Shown here piece by piece: positions 52,290-62,280 of a stretch of DNA of 62,280 nt (position 1 is its first letter; each line of letters begins with the position of its first letter). The notes beneath the pieces were generated by a model. The model was not told the DNA's origin. It did no database searches and saw nothing but the letters and a program-made list of their open reading frames with translations. The position numbers and the translations under genes were made by a program. The stretch comes from Chara braunii (taxonomy: Eukaryota > Streptophyta > Charophyceae > Charales > Characeae), in contig BFEA01000235.1 in NCBI GenBank assembly GCA_003427395.1, positions 993,821-1,056,100 of the forward strand, written 5' to 3'.

Positions 52290-55200
52290 CCCCCACTTGA
52301 AAAGCAAATATGTGGCCTTATACTGCCGCAACTTCCAGGGGTTGGTATACCGGACAAAAGTGGCTGGCAGCGCCAGCCAAATGAGGCCTGGGCCGATTGA
52401 ATTTCGTTTCTTTTTTTCACAGGGCATTTTCAGGCTCAGTTTCAATAGCTGGGCGAGGTAGTGGTGGTTTAAAGGGACAAGGACCGCTATGTTGGTCTTT
52501 TTCCCCCGAAGTACTGAATAAATATCTGTCAATGTATGAAGGAATGAAGATCTCGTGAAGGTCGGAAATAACCCGTGCACGTTTGACAGGACAGAATTAG
52601 CCCTGTGTGAATGCACACTCAGGGACAGATCATGTACCTGGGCACCCTCATGTCTTGGTGCATTCTTACAGGACTAGCAAGTCCATTTCCCAGCCTGAGC
52701 AGGCTGTTCAAGTACGTCCCAAATGATCCATTCATCACCCCTGCCTTCCCTTGAGAAAAGGATTGACTGTTCCTGTTGAGGTTTTTGGGCATTTGCGATC
52801 TTCGGTCCTGCCTTTTGGTATGTTCCGCTTGGGCTGCTGCTGTTCATTAGTCCATATGGCAGACAAATTTCTCTGGCATTCCCGTTTATGCTGTGGCATG
52901 TGCAGTCGACTGCAGGTTACCAGCTAAGATCTGTTCCTCACCTGTTTCTGCATGGATTAAGTGATGGGCCATGATGGGCCTTGTGTATCATATCATTCCG
53001 GTGTCGGCGCGAATACCCTTACAAGGGTATCCACCCTGGTTTTTGCAAGCGACAGAAAGTAAGTTTGGTTTGAAGTTTAAGTATAGCACGCGAGACGCAG
53101 CCGTGTCTGCGGATTACGTTGACTGGGTGGTTGACTAAAGTAGAGAGTATGTGGGGGGCGCGCAGACTTAAGGCACGCGTGATCCTTTCTTTCGTTGATG
53201 ATTGAAAAGTCGGCGTAGTTGGCGGCCAAATTCTTAGTTCTGATTAAACTAGGATTATAAGATACTTTATTTTTTATTGATATATTTGACCGTGACAAAT
53301 GTGTGCGTACGGAGGACGACGTCGATGAAGGCACGGTTCTGTATAGCCGCGCGGTGGATGCGGAGGGTTCAGTGGGTGTGGGATTAGTTAGTAGACCGAG
53401 ACATGGCTCTGGGACGTTTCAAACTTTCAGTAGACTGACGTGCCATGAGGTATCCGCTTATATAGATGTTCGCTAGTACTAGGCTCAGCCTTGGGCCTAG
53501 CGCTATTTGTTACAACGTCGAACTTTCACCTGGAGGATTTAGGGATCAAAGCCAGCGAGCAGCGATGAAGGAGTATCGAAACAGTGCGAGGAAGCCGAGG
53601 GGTCGAGGGTCCGACGGGGATATACCCCTTGGTTTTGCCGTCGGCGGCGTCGGAACTGTACTAGCGGCTCCTTTTTCCTCGTTCGTCGTATTCTGACGCT
53701 TAAAAGTTTCTAAATATTTTTATTCTTTATTGTTGTATTATTATTACTTTGCTCCGACATTCCTTGATTCAGACGCGACGCTAAATTTGGAGGCCGTTGC
53801 GGCGATCGAGGACCTTGAACGGGCTCCTCTTTTGGCTGACCTACGGGTCCCTTGTGTGTTCGGGATGCTAATAAAATTTCTCTGTCCTGACTGCTTTGAA
53901 ACGTGGACCAAGGAGTTCAACGTACACGTGAGGCGAGAGGTGATTAGCCCACGAGCCGGAAAAGAACCTGAATGGCAGGGACTATTTGCAGGCGGGGGGC
54001 ATCGTTCGTTCCCTGCAGTCTGCCGTGGGGAATTTAAGTATGAGCATGCCCGTTGGGACCCGGAGTGTGGCGAGTTGAGCTTGGGTGGAGTAGCCCAGGG
54101 CACGGCAGCAGGGGTCACAGGCAGGGCACCGCGGTCAGTCACGTGGGACCCCTCCTTTACTTCGGTCTTCAAAGTTTATATTTGAAGTATTTTCCCCCTA
54201 CCACCAAGATTTGAATAGAGGCCCACTCCACCAGGGGTTGTATTACGGGTCTGCAATACTCTGTGGTGATGTATGTAGGTGGATTGTCATTAGGAATTCG
54301 AGAGGGGAAGACTCATGCCTTGACAGAACAACTAGAGGGGACTTAATGGGCGCTCACAGCGGTACTAGCATGCAGTCGTTTGTTGGATTCGAGTACAGGG
54401 GCGTAAGACTAATCGAATCAGTCTTTGACTGATCATTTTTTCGTCGAAGTTCTCTCCTCTGTAGTAACCGGAGTTGTTGGGCAACCTATCGAACGACCGT
54501 GAGATACCATTGGGCGGATTCGGTTGACAACGACAGGCAGGCTGGGAGAACGATTCCGGACGGGATCTCGCGCTCGGTGTGCTCGGAGGAGACGAAGGCG
54601 ATGGTGAAGAGTTGACGGGAAAACTGCAACTCTCTCCATCCTCGCTTGTTTTTGGCAAGGTGAGATATGATTTGGGGGCTTCTAGGTAGGGCGAAGTGAA
54701 CAACGAGGTCAGATTTAAGGTAAAGGTTAGTAAAAAGGGAAGTCAATAAAGGGAGGTCGTGCGCATAAGTGTCGGGAAATGAGATATGGTGGAAAGTAAG
54801 GATTAGCATATCCCGTTCGTTTTGCGACTGAGTTTGTCGAACTAAGATACGAACTAGAGATTTCAATGTTGGGCGAGTCGACCTTTGGGGACGAAATCCG
54901 TGTTGGAGTTATGGTTTAGATACTACGAAAGTCGAAGGCTGCGCTTAGAAGATGGAGATGGCGGAAAAGTGAGAGTGAGATCTCACTCATCTATCGATAG
55001 GATCAGGTGAAAGGAGAAGTCGGTAGGGATTTTTGGGATAGGCGACCCCGAATCTCACGTTAGTTTGGTCTGGAAGTAAGTAGATGATGAGCTTAGTAGG
55101 GAAAGGATATGTGCGAGGGAAGCGGAGAAAAGATCGCGTATGTGACAAAGTGGGAGCAAGAATTGAATATATTTTCCCACGCTTTAATGAAAGATTCATT

Positions 55201-55462
55201 TGTGTTGTTTATCCTATCGGTTGAAGTGGAGGGTAACGAGTGAGCGGGGAAGGAGAAAGGATGACCTGTATCTTTCGGGCTTTTAGTGAGAGGTGCATTC
55301 GAGCGGTTGCCAGATAAAGGTGCTACAACTAGTAACGTCGAATGTTCAAAGGCTTCTCCGGTGATCAGCGAAAAATTCACCCCGATTTTACTTACCTTAT
55401 CGATTGAGGCGACATAAATCTAGTCGGTGACGAAGGTAGAGACCTACACATGGGCGCGTAAG
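52290..55462. other. Unassigned; short degenerate ORFs
   Basis: The plus frame 53730-54185 (APLLADLRVPCVFGMLIKFL, CPDCFETWTKEFNVHVRREV) and minus frames 54486-54866 and 55093-55380 have coding-like composition but no family I can name. A small palindrome, ATACCCTTACAAGGGTAT, lies near 53014-53031. The region may be older transposon remains upstream of the Penelope-like element. Confidence 0.35.
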
Positions 55463-55979
55463 AGGATGGCGTATTATATTGAGGAGATAGCCTCAGATAG
55501 GCCTACGGGTAGGGGGGCTCCTGTTAAGGTTTGCATAAACACAAGAACTACCCCTCCCTCATCAGGTTCGGACAATGGCCAGGGACTTGATACGTCGAAT
55601 GAGGTAGTGAAAACCCTTTTTTTCGAATACGTCGTTGGGCTCCGCTGAAATATTGCAGATCGTATTTTCTCGGCCTATGTGACCATCCTCATCTGAGCTT
55701 ATATCTCCCACCGTGCCGATACGTATTCTCTTTCCAGTCTGCTTCAGCGGCTATCGAAGCGGCCATGATAGTCTGTTCCAAGTGCCTGGTCCCTGCAACG
55801 ACTAATGGGCTCCGATCCCCCCGAGAGTGTGTTCTAGCCAGATAACGCTGCAGTGGTTGTTTCTATGGCATTCCACGATTATGTGTGTTGTCTCCTCGAT
55901 ACCTTCTCCGACTACCGGGATCATCACCATAGCAGGGTCGTGTCGTTCTCACCTCAACTTAGAAGATAATTTCACATCT

Positions 55980-56066
<87 letters not shown>
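55463..56066 (+). repeat. Left direct repeat of the Penelope-like element with (TC)n
   Basis: From AGGATGGCGTATTATATTGA through TTTTTTTCGAATACGTCGTT, CCACCGTGCCGATACGTATT and ACCGGGATCATCACCATAGC to a (TC)n of about 40 units (55984-56066). It matches 61712-62280 almost base for base. Penelope-like elements often carry such LTR-like direct repeats. Confidence 0.9.
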
Positions 56067-56070
<4 letters not shown>

Positions 56071-57246
56071 GGATTTTTCGAGTGCCCCTCCATCCTTGTT
56101 CATATCCGGAATGACCTATATATACTTTTGTCAGCGTGACGACTTTTATCTTGAACCTTTGCGAACGCCCCTGAAGATGACCATTTATCGGCACCGGACG
56201 AAACATGTCGGGCGCAGTCGTTACACGCTTCTTCTTTGCCGACTAGGTTGCCTGATCGACAAGATGGGAGAGGCTTATTGATCTTCATGTGATTTCATTC
56301 GTTTAAACGCTTGGGCTTCAGAAAATTCGTCGCTCGTTGTCTGAGGACTTTTCATGAGACTTCATCATTCTCCAGTATCATTCTTTCTTGATTGACCTTT
56401 TTCCTTTCTTCTTTTTCTTCCTTTTCTTTTTCCTCTTCCTGTCTTTATCTTCTTTGTTTTCTTTTGCTGAGGCTTCTTCTTCTTCTTCTTCTTCTTCTTC
56501 CTCTCCGTTTGGGTCAATCATGGAATGCCATAGAATGTTTTTATTGTTGCTTGATGCTCTTATCTTCTGGTTGCGTGTGCTGCGAATCTTTGTGGAGATC
56601 TCCTATAAAATGCTTCACTATGCTATACATAAATGTAAGTGTGATGAATCAAACAGGCGTAATAGGCAACGCCGACGTGATTTGTCATAAAAGCATTACT
56701 TGACTATTTATTTATTATTTATTATTTACTTTCCTTAGTGGAGCTTCGCGACTTCAGTTGCATTCTTTAGCTCTTACTTGCGGCTCATGCAATAACCTAA
56801 GTAGAAATTATACTACTCTAGAGCGGTTGCAAGGTTTTTTTGCCTGATCCTTCGGTCCTTCGGTCCTTCTATCCCTTTCTTTTTCCCTTCTTCCTGTCTT
56901 CTCACCTCTCCTACGATCCTTCTCTCAATTTCTCCCTCTTCCCTTCTCTCTTTCTTTTCTTTCTCCATCTATCCTTCGCTTCTTCCCTCCCGATCCTTCC
57001 TCCTCACTTTCTCGTCGTTTTTCTTCACAACTCGCTCTTGACCTCGCTCTCGACTTTTTTGATTCTCACTCAGTTTCCCTCTCGATCCTTTCTCCCGCTC
57101 TCATCGCACGTTGCTCTCCTTACCGTTGATAACTTGGATTTAATACGACATTTATCTGACATACAAGATCGCTATCATCCATTGTGATCTCTGCAGGAGA
57201 ATCGGACCATTGTTACGTTTGTATCCGGATTGCTTCCGTTGGCGCC
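56067..57246 (+). other. Element leader region
   Basis: Between the left repeat and the first ORF. It has pyrimidine-rich and (TTC)n sequence (about 56480-56505) and an unrecognised 62-codon frame (56096-56281) containing FYLEPLRTPLKMTIYRHRTK. Nothing else is supported. Confidence 0.45.
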
Positions 57247-58680
57247 ATGTCGGCTCCTAGGCTCTGCTTCAACTGTAACTTGCCAGGGCATTTTGCCCGT
57301 GAACGTCCGTATCGCCAACCAGGTTATTCATAGGCTCGGTCGTCTGCCTTCCCGCCGTTGTCATCTTCCAACGGTTCTGGTACGGTGAATCTCTCGGCCG
57401 GAGGAACCATGCACTCCCAAGCTCCCCTCCTTGCGCTACCGCCGCCTGCTGTGTCTCAGGCGGCAAATCTTACTGATGGACAAGCGCTAGTGCCACGTCA
57501 GTCGTGGTGGAAGTTGAATCAGGAGAAATTAAACCATGTCTATGAGCTCATGGCGTATGAACTAGAAGCATGACAGAAGGTTATCCGAGAGAAAGAGAAG
57601 CATCTGAAAGAGGAGGAAGAAAGAAGGAAGTTCAAGGAGGCAGAAGATAAGACTCTCAAGAAGGCTAAGGAGCAACAAGAATTTGAAGAACGGATTAGTA
57701 ATATAGTGGGTAGCAAGATCAATGACGCGTGTGAATTGTTCTTGGGAAGGGCGGATCGAGTGAAGACTGATGACCGTCGGCGATTCGGAAATTGATAATC
57801 TGGGAAAACCGCCAAGTCGATGTTGAAAAGGAGAGAATGAAGAAGCAGATAGAACTGCTTCGGCAAGAATATGAGCACATCAAGAAGAATATGGAGGAGA
57901 TGGCGCGTTCACTCAAGCAAAATGTAACTGGCCCTAAGAGGCCTGCAATGGGGGTCTTCACAGCAGCCCGCCTGAGGCGCCGACTCGAGGGAAGGCGAAG
58001 GTTATTGGAGTAGGCACGCCCACCTCCCAACATTTTAAGAAACTGTTGAAGGCATATAACACGGTAAAAGCGGGTAAGCGCATCGCGGATATGGAGGTCC
58101 AAGCATTGAAGGAGAGGTTTAAGAAGGCAGTAGCGAAGCTGGTTAGACAAAGGCGTACTCCGCGTTCGAATCTCACTAAACGCATGTACGAGGTTACAGA
58201 TGATGAAGAGCAGGATGTACAGCATGGACGAGAGGAAGGATTGGACGATCTCTCTATCAGACTCTCACCTCCAAAGAGAACGTTGGTCCGACTGGCGTCC
58301 AAGGTAGCAGTTGTAGAACGGGCGAATTTTCTTCAAAAAATCAAGAAGTATCTCAAACGATTGAAGAAGCATGGTCTCCAGACGCTGTGAGGGAAAGAGG
58401 GGATTACCTTTGTCACATGCGAACATGCAGTGAACGATATAGCTGAACTGCGTACCGCTAATGCCTTTGATGCTTGACTGCCGCAGCACAAGCCTTCCAG
58501 ATTCGCCCCAGACTCAGAAGCAAAAGAACCCATAGAAGAAGAACGTGAAGAATTGGAGGTTCCGGACACCCAGCCAGTTGGAGCAGACGATGAGGACCAG
58601 ATAGCTGAAGAATAGGGAGACGGCCCAAGCGTGCAAATGACGTGGGATTTTCTGCATGTCTGTCTCTCACTCCGACGATA
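57247..58680 (+). pseudogene. Gag-like ORF of the Penelope-like element, broken
   Basis: Starts at ATG with MSAPRLCFNCNLPGHFARER, a CCHC zinc knuckle whose last Cys is Arg. It continues (TAG at 57331) with QSWWKLNQEKLNHVYELMAY, a long charged coiled coil (EKEKHLKEEEERRKFKEAED; EKERMKKQIELLRQEYEHIK) and, in another frame, FKKLLKAYNTVKAGKRIADM and LKERFKKAVAKLVRQRRTPR. Stops lie at 57571, 58388, 58475, 58612 and 58678, with frame changes near 57795 and 58010. From 58020 the frame is the one that later encodes the endonuclease. This plan suits an RNA-binding, oligomerising ORF1 protein. Confidence 0.65.
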
Positions 58681-59794
58681 AAAATCAGGTCTGCTGGATC
58701 ATGAGCCCAATTATCTGCTTCGAATGCTTGTCATCTTTCTTATCCCTCTGCAGCAGCTTCCATGGTGTCTTAAGTTTGCAAACTGCCTCCTGGACCTCCT
58801 CAGTTCAGGATATGACTTCCGCTCTTCCTCAGGTCCAGTTCTCTATTGCCTAGTCTCTCCGTTAATCAAGCACCGTTATGTAGGCTGCACTAATATGTCG
58901 TTAGATATTAGATGGGCCGAGCATGTTGGCCGTATGTCTCTTAATGATAAGTCCACAGGAGCTCGAAACCATAAACTTTACAGATGGCTACGAAGGACAG
59001 GTTGCTATCACTATGTTGCTATACCAATTGCCATGACTGAGGCAGCAAATTTATTGACGGTTGAACGAAGGATCATAGATTGGTCGAATCTGTATCTAAA
59101 TTCAAGACCGGACGGGCGAAGGAAGGTGAGAAACAGAAGATCTAGATCTGGTAAGAGGGAAAGAAGGAGGAAGGCAATGAGAAAGAAAACTTACCCACTA
59201 ACTTCCCATACTCTGAGTAATGGCCTGAATCTGGTAAGAAGGAGGATATCGGTGTTTGTCTCCTCTATTGGTATCTCTTCCATCTCCCTTTTGAGGATTC
59301 TTAATCAGGCATCAAGTGATAACATTTCGTCTCTGTCTATTGTTACGAATGGTGGTGGGTTGCTGTCGGATTCATGGAAGGTTGTAAAAAAAATTTATGG
59401 TGCGTCTATAGTGGCTAGTGCGCATGGACGGGATCAGCTGAAGCATTGTAGACATTGGTTTACTAGTGGGTGCACTGTTAAATTTGTGTCAATAGTTAGG
59501 TTTTATTCTCGGTCAGAATGTTTGAAACCTTCAATTGCCCGGCTGCTGAGCAATCCGACTGAAAGGAAAAACTTGCTTACCTGGTCCCTTGATAATCTGG
59601 TATTTGCATACGATGCAATTCGAGGGTTTTCTTTGAAAAAATCAAGACAGACGCTGAGGACTGTCTTGTCGAATGTTATCAGGAAGAAGTTCGGCTTCTG
59701 CCCTCGGAAACGGCTTGTGTTCAGACTGAAGTTCTCGGATCGGGTCTGCAAGACGGCAGTACGCTGCACAACTTCCAAAATTATTCACATCTGA
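58681..59794 (+). pseudogene. GIY-YIG endonuclease domain N-terminal to a Penelope-like RT
   Basis: GIY-YIG nucleases nick DNA; in Penelope-like elements they supply target cleavage. The segment reads GPVLYCLVSPLIKHRYVGCT (the two Tyr motifs, about 58838-58890), DIRWAEHVG (conserved Arg and His), KLYRWLRRTGCYHYVAIPI and LLTVERRIIDWSNLYLNSRP (conserved Glu near 59063). All usual catalytic positions are present. A basic Arg/Lys-rich linker (KVRNRRSRSGKRERRRKAM) follows, then a region of unknown role up to a TGA at 59792-59794. In classical Penelope elements this domain is C-terminal; here it precedes the RT. Confidence 0.8.
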
Positions 59795-59817
59795 CTTACA
59801 TCGAATATACCTGTAGA

Positions 59818-61692
59818 ATGTTTGGAAAAAGGATTACTCAGCTACAGAAAAAAAACAACACTATGTCTACTTCTTTTTCTTATTTTTCATGTGTCTCCTC
59901 GCCTCCTCCTCCTCCTTCTTCTTCTTTTTCTTCTTTTTCTTCTTTTTCTTCTTCTTCTTCTTCTTCCTCCTCTGATTTATCACCATTTCCTTTGTCCTCG
60001 TCAATAATATCTAATAACCATTTTGCGTTTCGAACTCAGGATTTCCATTTTTTTCCCGACTGGTTACACAATTCTAGGAATATACCGCCTCCGTCGGTTC
60101 GATATGGCTTGGGTTCGCTGCGGGCGCATATTATGGAAATGCTCATACAGATCCCCCGACTCTCTTCCACTCCACACAAATTCTACATCCAACCTCTGCT
60201 TCTGCAGCAATGTTTTAAGACCTGTATGGATAAACGGTCTCTCTGCTTTCCATCTCACGGCTCTACCTCCGTACCAAACGGTCTGTGTGATTTGAGGGAA
60301 CTAACATTCTCACAAAAAAGCGTGACGATTTTGCGTAGTCTGTTAGGAGGGCTGGTTATGGCACCCGTAGATCATAACCCGAGTGATACGTTCGTCTGCT
60401 GCCCTTTGGTGTATAAGCAGGGTATGGAGTCTGGCTCATTGTTCTTGAAAAACCCGGGTTTCAAAGGGATGGATTGTGGTGAGGAGGCAATTCTCGAGGA
60501 GTGCAGTGCTCATTATTGAAGACAGGGTTTCTGTTTCATAGCTTCTTGGAATCGAAATGACAGTTTTGGCAAAGGGTATGTAATTCTGAAACATAAGGAC
60601 ATTACAAAGTGGCGACCTATCTGCCTCACCTCAAATGAACCATCTTTGGCAGCATGCAAGAAAGTTACTTCCTGTTTGAATGTATTGATAAAGAACTTAC
60701 AAAAAAGTCTGCACTTCAATCTCTTTAGTACGAAGGAGCTGGTCAAGGATTTGAAGGAAGTGAATAAATCGATCCTCCCGCATGAGCAGTTCTTATTAGC
60801 AAGCTACGACGTGAAAGAAATGTTCACCAGACTCCCGCATTCTTCGATTCGGAAATCGATACTTTGGTTCACTTTTTTCTTTCAGATGAAGGGTTACGAA
60901 GGTGTCTGGGTGAAGAAGAAGGGTAAAGGGGTTAAAATCTCGGTTAGTAAGATGATGGAAGGATGAAAATTTCTCAGGTTCTCCTTAATTGAGGATTATG
61001 TTGCGTTTGACCTGAGGAATACGTATGTTTTGGGGATGGGTCGCTTACTAAAACAGGAGGTCGAGGTACCCATGGGCAAATCGCCAAGCCCTGCCCTTGC
61101 GGCCATGCTTTGCATGTTTAATAAATTTAATTTCTTATCATCCTTAGGTAAGGATCGGACCCTAATCCATGGTGTAAGATTAGTAGATGACGTCTCGATC
61201 TTTGTGAAATACAGGAGGGGGTGTAAGATTTCACGGGGGAAAGTTGACGAAATTCTTCAAAAATTCTTTGACTGTTATGATGATAATCTTTCGCTAGAGA
61301 GTACCGATACTACACTTTCCTATAACTTCCTAGGGTGCAAGTTGCAAGTACTTCCATTTCCGCTTGGAGTTTGCCGTTTTCCAACGCATCGAAATCAGGA
61401 GTCTCCGACTGTGGCTGGAAACCTTGCCTTTCAAGCTATTCAGGATTTCTTCTCTTTTTCTAGCAAGCAGCAGAAGTTGGCTGTAATCAGCTCATTCTTT
61501 CACAGAGTCAGGATGTTCGTGACGTTGCCAGCCGCTGAGGTTGTCTTTTTGGTCCCTCTGAAAATGAAACTTCGATTAAGAAATTACCCGGATTACTTTT
61601 TCGACAACAGGTTGACTGTGTTCTCGAGTAAGTTTTTGGGTTGCTGGGATCACTTGGCTCGATGTCTGACAAATTGGGATAATTACGTCTGA
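59818..61692 (+). pseudogene. Penelope-like reverse transcriptase, two TGA stops
   Basis: A single frame runs from about 59818 to 61692, interrupted only by TGA at 60517-60519 and 60964-60966. After a Ser/Phe-rich (TTC)n stretch it has LVMAPVDHNPSDTFVCCPLV, YVILKHKDITKWRPICLTSN, FLLASYDVKEMFTRLPHSSI (motif A, Asp near 60808), VEVPMGKSPSPALAAMLCMF (motif B) and GVRLVDDVSIFVKYR (motif C, Asp pair at 61186-61191), then YNFLGCKLQVLPF. The motifs fit the Penelope/telomerase side of RTs. The RT frame is +2 relative to the endonuclease frame, with the switch near the (TTC)n at 59900-59970. Confidence 0.8.
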
Positions 61693-61711
61693 GCCGGGAC
61701 AGGAGGGAAAA

Positions 61712-62230
61712 AGGATGACGTATTATATTGAGGAGATAACCTCAGATAGGCCTACGGGTAGGGGGGTTCTTGTCGAGGTCTGCATAGATACAAGAACTAC
61801 CCGTCCCTCATCAGGTTCGGACAATGGCCCAGGGACTGGATACGCCGAATGAGGTAGCCAAAACCCTTTTTTTCGAATACGTGGTTGGGCTCCGTTGAAA
61901 TACTTCGGATCGTATTTTCTCAGCCTATGTGACCATCCTCATATGAGCTTATATCTCCCACCGTGCCGATACATATTCTCTTTCCAATCTGCTTCAGCGG
62001 CTATTGGAACGGCCATGATCCCGCTAGTCTCTTTCAAGTGTCTGGTCCTTGCGACGACTAATGGGCTCCGATCCCCGCGAGAGTGTGTTATGGCCAGATA
62101 ACGCTGCAGTGGTTGTTTCTATGGCACTCCGCGATTATGGGTGTTGTCTCCTCGATACCTGCCCCGACTACCGGGATCATCACCATAACAGGGTCGTGTC
62201 GTTTTCACCTCAACTTATAAGATAAGTTCA

Positions 62231-62280
<50 letters not shown>
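61712..62280 (+). repeat. Right direct repeat of the Penelope-like element, runs off the window
   Basis: AGGATGACGTATTATATTGA begins about 20 nt after the RT stop, and the sequence follows the left repeat to a (TC)n (62234-62280) at the window edge. Differences from the left repeat are scattered substitutions, many of them transitions. Confidence 0.9.

Noticed and set aside
54486-55380. Tyrosine recombinase of a minus-strand DIRS element
   Set aside because: Segments such as FIKAWENIFNSCSHF vaguely recall a recombinase N-terminal domain, but no R-H-R-Y catalytic set was found and the frames are broken.
59818-61692. Alternative genetic code with TGA as sense
   Set aside because: The Ty3/gypsy stops include TAG and TAA as well as TGA, and the MAP65-like exons have no in-frame TGA, so simple decay explains the data.
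55463-62280. Tandem array of Penelope-like elements as the cause of the direct repeats
   Set aside because: The sequence before the left repeat does not resemble the RT end that precedes the right one, so an LTR-like arrangement fits better. Sequence beyond the window could change this.

Overview
The window looks like nuclear DNA of a repeat-rich eukaryote. The one host gene I can model is a plant-type MAP65 (PRC1/Ase1 family) gene with seven GT-AG exons over 11.6 kb. Its close match to land-plant MAP65 proteins, the large introns and the mobile elements suggest a streptophyte (charophyte, Chara-like) alga. That assignment is an inference; there is no organellar or rDNA marker here.

Layout. 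1-130 is homopolymer sequence. 131-7550 is a dense cluster of short palindromic elements in three families (called A, B and C here), nested in places. It also holds a broken, intronless copy of ribosomal protein eL42 (1326-1616) and tRNA-like SINE heads. 7675-19271 (minus strand) is the MAP65-like gene; its introns carry family-A elements, TC microsatellites and minisatellites. The 3' exons for the microtubule-binding region were not found. 19.3-22 kb is its upstream flank, with more family-B elements and a dispersed repeat (family D). 22-31.4 kb is AT-rich and contains a decayed DIRS-like retroelement: reverse transcriptase at about 28.8-29.6 kb, RNase H at about 29.9 kb and the segment typical downstream of it at about 30.3 kb. 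31.4-34.1 kb holds three more family-D copies.

36053-49636 is a complete but inactivated Ty3/gypsy LTR retrotransposon. It has TG...CA LTRs, a 4-bp target duplication and a tRNA-Met-type primer site, followed by gag, protease, RT, RNase H, a PHD-like zinc finger, integrase and a further downstream ORF. It sits between copies of a ~115-bp tandem repeat. 49.6-53 kb has a tRNA-derived SINE head, two family-A palindromes, poly(A) tracts and a U6 snRNA pseudogene. 55463-62280 is a Penelope-like element with an unusual order: a zinc-knuckle/coiled-coil ORF, then a GIY-YIG endonuclease domain upstream of the RT. It is bounded by ~570-bp direct repeats that run into a TC microsatellite.

The best leads are the PHD-like finger between RNase H and integrase in the Ty3/gypsy element, the Penelope-like element with the N-terminal GIY-YIG and a gag-like ORF, the families of near-perfect palindromes, and the transition-biased decay of the retroelement coding regions. 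Apart from MAP65, almost everything recognisable is mobile or derived from mobile DNA.
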